Positions 22,213 to 32,570 of a DNA stretch of 64,000 nucleotides are shown here, piece after piece. The stretch lies in the NCBI GenBank assembly GCA_024138025.1, contig JAMXBD010002480.1, positions 1 through 64,000 of the forward strand. The letters are read 5' to 3'. Within the stretch, counting starts at the first letter, position 1. Each line of letters opens with the position of its first letter. The position numbers and the translations under genes were made by a program. The notes below the pieces were generated by a model. The model was given only the letters and a program-made list of their open reading frames with translations, had not been told where the DNA came from and ran no database searches. Origin of the DNA: Combretum micranthum (lineage: Eukaryota > Streptophyta > Magnoliopsida > Myrtales > Combretaceae).

Positions 22213-24108
22213 ATAAAATTAAATAAATTAATATATATGTGCAAAATAATAATTTGAGTATTTGCATAAGTTTTTACTAAAAAAGTTAATCAATGAATGA
22301 TAGGATTTAAATTTAGTATTGGATTAATGACCTAAAGTGAACTAGATCAATTAAGATTTTATAGTATATGTGGGTTTGCTTTAGTATAATAATTGAATAT
22401 AACTCAGAAATTAGATTAAACATAGTTTTTAAATATAAAATGAACTTAGTTAATGAATCTAAGTTCAATTTGACTTAATGAACTAAAATGAATTAGATTG
22501 ATTGAGTATAATTAACTTGGCTAAGTTAAGTTAATATAGACTTAATAATTTGCAAAATGTTTATTTATTAAGAAAAATGAATGTTTAAAATGAATTTGAT
22601 GAAAATGGGTAATTATAAATAAAGGAAAAGGAATAATTTGATAGACAATGGAGATTGTTCGTATCTTAGCGAGACGATTTTCACACCTATGGTAGGGTTC
22701 CTACTTAGTGTCTGATCAAATAGGTATTTAGTATAATATTTATGTAAGTTAAAATTTTAGTTTAAATACTTATATATTAATTAATATCTTAGACAAATGC
22801 ATGAGTCTAGTTTATGCTTTATCTTCTAGACCATCTTTTGATCTCTGCTAGATTTTAGATAAAGTACGCAGTGACTTGCGTGTTGATTGTTAGGATAGGA
22901 ATTCCTAATGAACTAAAACTTAAAAATGGTGTAATAAAAGCCTACTGCTTATGCTTGTGTCGTTTAACTTAGTCCAAGGGGTAGCTACCTTGTCCAGAGC
23001 CAGGCATGGTAGTCAGGTGCTTAGGCCACCTCCTATTATAATGCAATGATAATTTATAAGTGACTCAGCGGCTAGCTAATTAGGCAAATGGTACTAGCAT
23101 AGCGTTTCTTTAAGCTTTGAGTGAAGTGACATGGTTTAGTTCATGTTTATGAGACCGATTAAACTAAAAGATGTTATGGATTAAGATAAGTAAAACTGTT
23201 AATAGCTGTAAACTCTAGATGAGGCTATTGTTTTTAATGATTTGTATAAATGATATAGGTATTCAGGTTACCTATATCAATCTTCTGAGTAGCTACTGTT
23301 ACTTGGGACCCCCATATTCCCAAGGCGTCGTCGAAGTATGAGTGCTCTACTGTTGTTTGTTAAACTTTAATTTAAAGACAATAAACTGTTGTTTATTGCA
23401 TTGTATTAGAATAAGCATGTGTGCCAGCTCGTGTGTGTTGTGTTACTGTATATTGGGTTTTGGCTCATTATTATTTTCTTTTCAAGTGATGATTGTGATG
23501 CTGATGATTCGGATAATGTTGATTGACTTGGGTTTTGGGCGACTCTGAAGGATCTTTTTTTTATGAGTGAAGTGGATTAAGATCACTAGATTTGTTTTAA
23601 TTTGCTTTTATTTTGTATAAGAACTGGAATTATCTTTTTAAGCCTATATTATTCTTAAGGGCTTGGATATGGAGCCCATGTTTTGTAATTAAGCTTCTTA
23701 AGCTTTGTTGTACAATCGTGAAAGGTATAAGAGATACCTGATGCTATGTTTTTGTTTTATAAGGAAGATTGTCTACTCATGAGAGTATAAAATAATATGA
23801 TTTTGCAAACTTTTTTTTTTTACTACTGTCAAATCTAGTTGTTTTTAGAATCTAATTAAATGATTTTAGAATTTAAAATTGGTTAGCAATAGTTCGATAT
23901 AAATAGGTCTTTAGAGTTAACTAGTGCGTATAATGCATAAGATATTATATGTGACGGCTGGGCATGCCTTGACCCTAACTCAAAGCATGACAAATGGTTA
24001 TAATCATATTTTTTTTTTTTCATTTTCTTTTACTACTTTGTAAACAAAGAGGGACACTTGCAACTCTTCTGTTACTTCTAATTCCACGTTACAACTTACG
24101 AGGATCCT

Positions 24109-24460
24109 AATTTAATATGGAATTGCGTATAAGAATGAAAGACATATAAGACTGAGGGGCGTGGCAGATATTTGGCTCTCCTTAGAATGAGAAAATTCAA
24201 TGATAGAAAATAGTGCTCGTCTAGATGATTCACAATCGAGCAATAGGTCGTCTTTAGCATGAGAAAAGTCAGTGATGAAAATTTGGTATACGCTTGGAAA
24301 TTTCATTATCGAGTAAAACTCAGGGAAGAAAAACATGCAACACGAGGGAAGAAAAGCATACAACACGAAAGTCGATAGGAATGGTCCGTGCATGCTTTCG
24401 AAAACAATCATATCATACTTCTCATTTCGGCCGTGCACCAAGTCTTCTCGTAGGCCATTG
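24109..24460 (-). repeat. Orphan second copy of the LRK10L 5' region, unit 1
   Basis: Aligns with 20620-20850. Shared words on the plus strand: ATTTAA...GG.(A/G)TTGCG.ATAA, GTGGCA...CTCCTTA, TA(T/C)GCTTGGAA(T/A)TTTCA.TA.TCGA, GC.TTTC.AAA and CCGTGCACCAA(C/G)TCTT.TCG. So the 5' flank of an LRK10L-type gene was duplicated, and this copy has no ectodomain exon after it: the adjoining sequence on the minus-strand side is the Tekay-like LTR. It may be the 5' remnant of a second tandem receptor gene. The 109-codon minus frame here (24112-24441) is not recognised. Equivalents: 36831-37191, 49567-49919 and 62252-62600. Confidence 0.55.
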
Positions 24461-24796
24461 AGTTTGTTTGAATGGTTTGTTTTTTATTTATATCTTATCT
24501 GTATTTGATATATACCCATATTTGATCTATATAGTTTATTTAAAATAAAAATATCTATTTTTAACTAACATCTTGATTGAAACAAATATGAAATACATGT
24601 CAAATTGATGCCCAAGCATATCCATAATGAATTTAAAATAAGAATTCAAAATATATATGACGTTTCATCACATGGAAGAAAATTTTAAAAATAAAACTAA
24701 AAATGAAAAGAAAGGAAAAAAAAAAAAAGAGACCATTGTAGAATATGTATTAGGATATCAATTATTTTGTTATTTCGATTCTCTACATCCTACTAG

Positions 24797-25591
24797 TAGA
24801 CATAGACGTGGTTTGGTTCCGAACCGGAAATCGAATCAGAACTGTCACCGACGGTTTTAGAATCGAAACCAGACCGGTTGGATGGTTCTAGAATCGGCTG
24901 AGGAACCGCTGGTTTTCTGGTTCCTAGACGGTTCTAGGCCTAAAACCGAGGTGGAACCGACGGTTCCAATCGGTTCTATTTAAAAAAAAAAAAGAAAAGA
25001 ATTATGTAAAAAAATTTTTAAATTATATTAAATATATAATTATTAATGTTTACACTATTTCCTATGAATAGTAAACTTTATTACATATTTACAATATTTA
25101 ATGTTTTATTATTAATAAACAAATAACATAACTTAAAATTATAAATAATTTAGTTTATATAAACTTCTTCTAAAAGTAAAATTCATTCTTTAATAATATG
25201 GGACTATTTTTTGTATTACAATTTTCTTATTATCGTCTAGAGTATTTCATGATCTCATATTACTAATTATAATTGATATTAGTTGTGTTTATAAATAAAT
25301 AAATGCACATTTTAAAAAAATTAGAAATTTTGGCTAAATAATTTAATACTTTTACACTCAATATTTAATTATTTTAAGTTTAAATTTTATTTTATTAAAA
25401 TATAAAATTTATTTATTTTTACTTAAGAAAAAGACAGTTCCACGGATCTAAAATCGGAACCGGGAACCTCTAGTTCTATAAAACCAGACCGGAACCATGG
25501 GAGATGGTTCCGGTTCCTCATTTTTATTAAGACCTGAAACCAGCGGTTTCGATTCTGGTTTGATTCGGTTCCATAACCGTGATGATGTCTA
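24797..25591. mobile_element. hAT-like non-autonomous element, unit 1
   Basis: 795 bp with ends TAGACATAGACGTGGTT and, on the minus strand, TAGACATCATCACGGTT, flanked by 8-bp direct repeats CCTACTAG (24789-24796) and CCTATTAG (25592-25599), 7 of 8 matching. Both subterminal regions (24806-24980; 25432-25580) are packed with GGTTC/GAACC and ACCGG/CCGGT words that can pair across the element, and the 450-bp core is AT-rich without a transposase frame. The 8-bp duplication and subterminal arrays fit hAT. Confidence 0.85.
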
Positions 25592-25702
25592 CCTATTAGG
25601 AATAGGAGACCAACTCTATGGGGCTTATGTCTACCTTTGACTAATATATCTTTGTATGTTTATTACATTTATTTAAAATAAATCTTGTACCAAATGAAGC
25701 TC

Positions 25703-25729
25703 ATATATATATATATATATATATATATT
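25703..25729 (+). repeat. (AT)n microsatellite
   Basis: About 13 AT dinucleotides downstream of the hAT-like element. Also at 38430-38456, 51150-51176 and 63836-63867; the unit 4 copy is interrupted (ATATATAATATAT) and longer. Confidence 0.9.
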
Positions 25730-26890
25730 AAATCATAAAGTTTATAAGCATGCGGCGATCAAATTCTAAAAGTTTGCTTATTTAACATCTCATCTTGCGG
25801 TCGTCTCTGCTGAACTAGAAGCAACATTCTTTTAGGTTTTACTTTAATTTGAGCTGTACTTGTTTCATTTTGTTTTTGTCATTTACCATAACGAAAACCT
25901 GATGTTTTCAAATTATGATAGCCCCCCGTAGGTTATATTACTGTTTCATTTGTGTACCTTATAAAAACTTATTATATTGTGAAATAATTTTATGTTTTTA
26001 TTAAAAAGAGAAATATTAGATTGCTTAAAGAAGATAAAAGGAGTCATATGTAATAATAAATAGAAGGCGTGCTCGTGCAATCTTTTATCATGTCCTCTGA
26101 ATCTGTTGTTATGCTTGATCTAGACTCACTATTGCTGCATCTTCTATGTGGAAAAAAAAAAAAAAATCACAATTTGGCATGCATCAGCCAAGAACGAGCT
26201 CCATAAATCCATAAGTTCTATAAATTGAAGGATCTATCTCCATTGCATGAAGTGAATAATTGAAGTTTAGAATTGCTAGTTGTGATATTCGATCATATAT
26301 TTTATTTATTGAATATAATTACTTTGTTTGTTATTATTAAAACGACGTTGCTGTAGACCCTTATTAGTTGTTTTTTTTTTTTTTTTTTTTGCCATATTAG
26401 CTGGGGGTTCTAGTAATCAATGATGAGAATCAAGATAGCAAATTTGATAGTAGGAATTTAATCGCACATGACACTTAGTAATTTTAAAATTCATATGTAA
26501 AATTAAAGAAGCATGTAAACTCATTAATGATTTTGGTATTACATTATTTTTAAATCAAAGAGTGAAACCCGGTAAATAAAAGAAAAAAGAAATTATAGTA
26601 ATGGTTTCCATATACTATTCATTTATACTATCAAAGAGTAAGGTAGGTGTGTTAAAGTTTTATGAATGTTGATTTACATTTAATTTTATCAAATGTGTAG
26701 CCTATGACTCGATCTGCTCTTCTTATTATTTATTTTCTTTTACCTATGTTGCACTTTTTAAAGTACACATTATCTGTGGCCCCATTGGTAAATATTTTAT
26801 AGTTTATGGTGTTTCACCTCTTCTTTTATCTTTTATTTTTAATTTTTATCATTATTATTCGATATAATTTGGGCCAGGCTACATTGACCA
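25730..26890. other. AT-rich interval of the unit, no gene seen
   Basis: Holds poly(A) at 26151-26165, a poly(T) of about 20 at 26371-26390 and scattered AT-rich sequence. No domain, no long frame. The equivalents in units 2 and 3 start near 38457 and 51177. Confidence 0.5.
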
Positions 26891-26901
26891 GTCATGGTAC
26901 T

Positions 26902-26956
26902 TTTTTTTTTTTCCCGACAAGTTAAAGGGAGATCTAAGGGGCAAAACCACCTAACG
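26902..26956 (-). mobile_element. 55-bp poly(A)-ended retroposed fragment, unit 1
   Basis: A perfect 11-bp direct repeat GTCATGGTACT (26891-26901 and 26957-26967) brackets 55 bp that, on the minus strand, is 44 bp of unique sequence followed by 11 A. This is the structure of a severely 5'-truncated LINE or SINE insertion made by target-primed reverse transcription. The source family is not recognised. Confidence 0.7.
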
Positions 26957-26967
26957 GTCATGGTACT

Positions 26968-27700
26968 ACTTCTCTTGAAATTTCCTTGAAGAGAGAGACA
27001 TCAATTGATGGCCCACACATTCTTCAATATTTTCATCGATAGCCAGAGTTATATTCTACCTTGCATCCAACTTTTTGTCTAACCTTTCCAGTTTTTATTT
27101 AAATGAATTTTTCCATAGTTATTACATAATTTCATTTATATATGGGATTATTTATTCGATTCGATGTATTTAAATACTAGTGAATATGCGTATACATGTA
27201 TCCTAATATTTGTAATTGTTTTAAATTTCTGTTTTTACTAATTTGAAAATAGATAATAAAATAAAAATAAAGCATACCGCATAAGACTTGATCTTTTTAT
27301 TTTATTTATTTTTTATATTTTTTTCTAATTAATTTTAACGACATGTTCTAATACACTTATAAATATATATAAATTCTTCATAATTTTGTAAAAGATGGTT
27401 ACATTTTAATGCCTTATGAAATAGCTTAACTTTCATGCATAATTAAATTTAATATATATATGTTGATTTGAGTAAATTATAAAATTTTGTTAAGTGTTGA
27501 GTTGAATGAAAATTGATATGTTAGTATGAATTAATAAAATTGATGAATGGCATGATTAGTGTGTAAATATGCTATGTATGTTTGATATTGTTAAAATTAC
27601 TTTTATTATATGTAAATATGGTTGACAAGTTATATGTGATACAAATAAATGTAATGTGTTAGTGTGATTAATAGTAGTGTTTATTGTTGTTTCAATTCAT
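26968..27700. other. AT-rich interval, no gene seen
   Basis: Strongly AT-rich, with ATATAT and TTTTATTTTATTT runs (27290-27325). No coding signal. The equivalents in units 2 and 3 start near 39694 and 52409. Confidence 0.5.
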
Positions 27701-27923
27701 GCTGAACTTGAATTTTCAATATCAAACTCAACCCAAAACCAAAACTTAACATAACAGATTTTTCTTAGCCCAAACCCAAACCCCAATTGTTATCTAAACA
27801 AAGTCCAAAAGCAAGTCAAATTTAAAGCCCAAAGCCCCTCTTGTTCTTTTTCAAATCTTCCTTAAAAGTTAACAACAACAACAAAAGAGATAAATACAAA
27901 GTTCTTTTTATCAAATTCAAAAG

Positions 27924-28080
27924 CCAATATATATATAGACATCCCAAAACAGACCAAAAACTTACAATGCCTTTGTTCCTCTCAATTTCATCTTTTCCTT
28001 CTAATTTCCCTTGCTCAATTTGCCGAGGATCCTTTCCCAAGACTTAATTCCCAAGTTAAGCAGAGTTTAAGGTAAGTTTG
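27924..28080 (+). promoter_or_regulatory. Promoter-like segment with first exon and splice donor, unit 1
   Basis: In order on the plus strand: TATATATATAG at 27928 directly after CCAA, a C/A-rich start region (GACATCCCAAAACAG), a pyrimidine-rich leader, a 26-codon ATG frame (27967-28047, MPLFLSISSFPSNF...) and then AAG|GTAAGTTTG at 28071/28072, a consensus 5' splice site followed by T-rich intron-like sequence. This looks like the 5' end of a plant gene whose remaining exons are cut off by the unit junction 105 bp later. Plant promoter prediction by eye is weak, so the call is tentative. Confidence 0.4.
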
Positions 28081-28176
28081 CATGTCTTTTGTAATGATTT
28101 ATTTTCCTTTTCATCCATGAATTTCTGTCAAATTTCATCTATTGATATGTTATAAGTAATATTGATACGTTGAGAT

Positions 28177-28870
28177 GAAGACAATTCACAACCAACGAGT
28201 GCAACTAGATATAGAGAAGCCTACTATATCTAACAACAATAAACCAAGATGTAATGTACCAGCTTGCTATCTAGAATTATGTTGAATCTAAGCTAAGTCC
28301 ACTTTGGAATAGCAAAGAAAATATTGTGATACTTGCATGTATGGAAGATTATGCCACATGGTGTCATCTTATAAGGTACTCCAAACTTATTGGGTACACA
28401 TGAAATGATTATGAAGAGTACATCAAGCTATGCACCCAATCATAGATCTAGATTACTTTGGTGGTCATCAAAGAAATAAGAGACACTTACACAATTTTGA
28501 GCAAGCCAAATATATTACAAGAACAAACATTGCCAATATGTTGTTAGAGGTTTACCATGGATCTCAAGGACATCTAACTGCACTATTACATAATAATGAA
28601 TTAGCTATAGTAATGGTGAAAAATCTAATGCATCACAATAGAATAAAACACATAGTGATCAAGCAACACTTTTTTTTGCAAGTGGCTATGATGGATAGGG
28701 AAACCACTAAGAGTTATTACATGATCAAAGATAAAGTAGTGGATACTTACACCAAGACACTCTCACATCAAAAGTTTAAGATATTTCAGGTATCCTTGAA
28801 GTTCTCGAATGCTCATAAAAAAGTATTAAACGTTGATACATTATGTAAATGGTTCTTTCTAAGAGATTAG
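28177..28870 (+). pseudogene. Ty1/copia RNase H relic, unit 2
   Basis: Same relic without the RT part, because the unit junction lies between RT and RNase H. The 146-codon open stretch 28430-28870 keeps the copia tail in frame (KDKVVDTYTKTLSHQKFK, matching the family's VADxxTKPLxxxKF ending), so the junction-proximal tract here is less decayed than in units 1 and 4. Confidence 0.85.
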
Positions 28871-29316
28871 ACCTACCTAGTTAGTAGAGAATTAGATAAA
28901 ATTTTACAACTTTTTACCTACCACATGTTTGTTTAGAGCGACTGAAATATAAAGATAAATATTTTATAAAGAGGGCTATGAGTGTCATTTGTTAATTAAT
29001 GAGAGGGCAATTTAATCACTCCTAATAAAAAAATAATAATAATCACCTCATCTTAAGCCTATCTACCTACAACAGTTTTCTCATCATCCACCAAACCTAA
29101 TCTCCCTCTTAGCATCTCTTAGAGGAATCAACAAGATTAAGGTAAACCACTTTCCTTTCCTTTTCCAATCTTGAAAGAATACATCTCTAAACCTACGCAT
29201 ATTAGATGTTGAAGGCATTTTTACCTTGAGAGGATATGGAAACTCATATCCATCTCGTTGGTTTCACGTTGTTGACTTTGAAAGAGAAGAAGAACAAAAT
29301 TTTGATTTGAGGTAAT

Positions 29317-31205
29317 TGATGCGTCTTATGTTAATCTCAATGTTTCTTTATGTTCCTAGTTATTTAGAGAATAGTGCTATAAAATATTGGTATTTTTGGC
29401 ATATGAATAAGAAGTTTACATGTTAAGTGATCAAAGGAAGAGATAGATTTGGAGAAAAATAACCTTCTGAAGTGGAGGAGACACGAACAAGGGGTCACAG
29501 CCATGTTTCAAGTTGTGATATCCTCAATATATATTGTATTGGACATCCAAGACTAAGTTACAACCATGATAGAGGTCGTGAAAGTTACGGCAATGGCCAA
29601 CAATCCTATTACCACCCCCGTCATGCATGACACAAGGAGTGATAGCTTATCACCACCCCCCTTACGGATGTGACACAAGGAGTGATGGTGATCACTCTCT
29701 CCATCATAAGGGTGACCTAGGGAGTGACATCATGTTTTTCTACAATGAACACATCATGCCCTCTATCGCAAATGTGAACTATAAGGTGATAGTTTAATCT
29801 TGTTTATGCTCTTTTAAAGGCCTTTCCAAACATCTAAAAAATTGACTTAACACCAAAGTATACCTAACATAAGTAGAATTATGTATGTAGACATAGAATG
29901 TTAGTAGTGGAAATTCTTAGGTCAAGTTGCTATTTTTTTTGTGTACGACGACTTGTTTATAAGTCAGAGTGTTTTGTTCTAGGTAGCATATTTTGTTCCA
30001 AGTCTAGTGTATTTTTGTTCTAGATGCAAAAAGTACTAAGTCCAGTCTATTTGTTCCTAGTCTGTATATTTATTCTAGGTGAAAAAATGTGCTAGGCATA
30101 TACTAGGTCAGTGCATTTTGTCTTAAGTGCGACTTGGCCCAAGAGCAACCTATGTTAGTAGGCTTTTAATGACCTTAGGAAGCTAGGCAACCTAGGAGTA
30201 TGATTTTTTTCCAAGACAAAAATAATGAATTTGCATTGTTATGTGCTATTAGGTGGATCCGGCAGAGTTGGGTTATCTATTCCAGACATTGTATCAGGTA
30301 TGTCATTAACGTCTTTGTTGTTTTTGCGTGTTAGGTACTAGAAATTGAAAATGGATTAATTAATTATTCAACTCTAATAATTGTTTTGCTGCTTATGTTT
30401 AGCTGGGGCTAGTGGACTAAGAGTACTGGTGATGCTAGGGTGATGCCCTCATGATCCTTGTATGACGTTGTCCCGAGTCGAGTCACACTTAGATATGATT
30501 CTAGTAGATTAGGTGAAAACGATTGCGGTCCCTAGGTACTGGGGAGTACCCAACACCAAATATATGCATATATATTAATATATGATTATTATGGAGTTAT
30601 GAGTTACTTTAAGTTTAGGATTAGATGTGGATAACCCTATGCTATGTTAGTTGTTGACTTAAAATTTTAGATAATAAAAAAGTGACTATTGCATTAGATG
30701 CCAAGTTGCATGTTATTATATGTGATGGTTGTTCATGTGCATGTGCTTGTGGTTTTGGCTTACTAGGCTTTAGCTCAATCCTTTTTATCTTTTTCAGGAA
30801 TAGGTGAGGAATCTATAGTGTTTGACTTTTTAGGATATGGTACTTTTATGGACTGAGGGGATGATAATAGTGGACCAGATTATCTATCATATTAGTAATT
30901 ATTAAATTTATGAGATTTTTTAAGAATGATGTTTTAAGGAACAATGTTTTGTGTTCTAGTTTAGGTAACATTTTAAGTTTAGTTTCCTTTTAAGATAGGT
31001 ATGGGTTGACTTTCAGTTACGCGACTTCACAATGAAGTATTTAATTTTGCTTTTATGACTATTGATGAAACCATCTATTTAATTTGAGTTGGAGTTATTA
31101 GATGCTATTTAAGGATATTAGCAGGTTTCTGAGTCTTAGCATGTTATCTTCTTATGATGACATATGTTAGGCTAATCACATAATAAGGTAAGGGGATTAC
31201 GGTCA
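29317..31205 (+). mobile_element. Gypsy-type LTR-like repeat X, unit 2
   Basis: Near-identical to the unit 1 copy, with small indels (for example CATGCATGACAC near 29626, where unit 1 has CATGCACGTGACAC). Confidence 0.5.
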
Positions 31206-32570
31206 CCAAGCATCTTGAAGCCTATTAAAAAGACACTGCTCATGCATTTTTACATTTCAAGAAATTGTAAACCTTAAATCATAAGAAATAGTTAAAAATT
31301 ATTCAGCTATTATCATTATTTATTTTTTTAAATCATCACAACCCAAATCACGCTATTTAATCCTTTTTTGAGTCTTCCTCTTATGAAGAAAAACTTAAAC
31401 AAATGAAGGACTTAAAGCACTCAATCAACGTAAAAAAGATTTAACTGAATCTTTTAACATATTTTTTACCATGTTTATGGGAAATAAAAGATAGGATTGT
31501 TAAAGATGATCTTACAAGCAATAGGCACCCTTATGAAGTCGAGGATCTTATCTGCAAGAAGAGACACAGTATGTATCACCATGTGATGAAATTCAACTAT
31601 CATGAGGTTGATGTTAAAGTTTTCGAAAAAATATTTATTTTATTTTATTGTTACTTCAAACAAATATTTGCAAATATTGAATATATGTTATTGTAGTAGC
31701 TATCAATAGTACTAATAAACAATTTGGAAGAATGTCAATGAATATTAACACAAGCAATTTTTCACCTGCACATTTTCAGTGACTATTAATCTTCTACCCA
31801 TTGACTTCCATCAATACTCATCACTAAAACTAATTTGTGCAAAGTTAAAACCAATAACAAGCGATATGAAGAAAAAGATGATACTGAGGATCTTATCTGC
31901 AAGATGAGATATTTGAATACAATAAGTATCACCATGTGGTGAAATTCAACCATCAATATCCAACAAAAGAAGCTGGTGTGAATATTTTCCAAATATTATC
32001 AATATTTTTTTCCCCACCAATAAACGTTTACAAATTGGAATATATACATACATATATATATATAGTGTAGTAATAGTATAGAATCGACAAAAGGCAAAGT
32101 AGTAAATATCAATAGTACTAATAAACCATTATCAAGAATCTCAATGAAAATTGATATAAGCAATTTTCATTTTTAAAAATAGAAAATATTTTCATCATCT
32201 TTTACTTGCGTCTTGAGTGACTACTAATCTTTCACCCCTTAACATCCATTATTAGTTATCACCAATACTAAACCGTGCAGAGTCAAAATTATCACAATGA
32301 TATATATAAACTTCAAGAAACACAATTAAACGTCGGAATATGCTTTCAGCGAACCTAGCATACCTTTGCCTTTAGTTTTTTTTTTTTTTCTTTTTTCTCC
32401 CCAGCCATCATTCCCTTTAGTTAAAATTAGTGTAAATACATTCATGATGTGTGTATGAAAAATTAGCCATTTCCAATCATTTATATTTATAGGGATGGTA
32501 TATTCTGACACACATTAATTCTTTAAAGCATGTCATATGGAAAGAGAAAAAGATCAAAAGAAATTTTCGT

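Larger units (their letters stand above)
20994..23992 (+). mobile_element. Tekay/Del-like gypsy LTR, probably solo, unit 1
   Basis: 2,999 bp from TGAAATACCCAAAGCC to AAAGCATGACA. The start (ACCTATCTGACGAGTTAGAAAT) and the end phrases (GGGTTTTGGGCGACTCTGAAGG, GGATATGGAGCCCATGTTTTG, TGTGACGGCTGGGCATGCC) have the style of long chromovirus LTRs. Flanking pentamers AAAGG and AATGG match at 4 of 5, fitting a target duplication, and no element body follows. Inside are a polypyrimidine tract (21586-21718) and six degenerate 60-75-bp repeats (21836-22212). It sits just upstream of the receptor exon, in opposite orientation. The 68-codon frame at 23342 is part of it. Confidence 0.65.
15438..28176 (+). 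repeat. 12.7-kb tandem array, unit 1 (left-edge copy)
   Basis: First of four head-to-tail units, 12,739 bp. Alignment by eye shows the same order of landmarks every 12.71-12.74 kb. The left edge is the point where units 2-4 stop matching: all share GAAGACAATTCAC onward, but unit 1 is preceded by TGTAGAAA (copia RT sequence) and the others by CGTTGAGAT (unit end). This is the only unit in which the copia reading context crosses the edge, so it marks the original left boundary. Its first 450 bp carry about a dozen substitutions against units 2-4; the rest is nearly identical. Orientation is given relative to the copia relic. Confidence 0.95.

Noticed and set aside
23342..23548. 68-codon plus-strand frame MLYCCLL... 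repeated in units
   Set aside because: Falls in the late part of the Tekay-like LTR; it is closed by an indel in unit 2 and has no recognisable domain.
27822..28047. Overlapping 72- and 68-codon frames on opposite strands near the unit end
   Set aside because: Antisense shadows of each other in a promoter-like segment; only the 26-codon upstream frame inside the presumed leader is mentioned.
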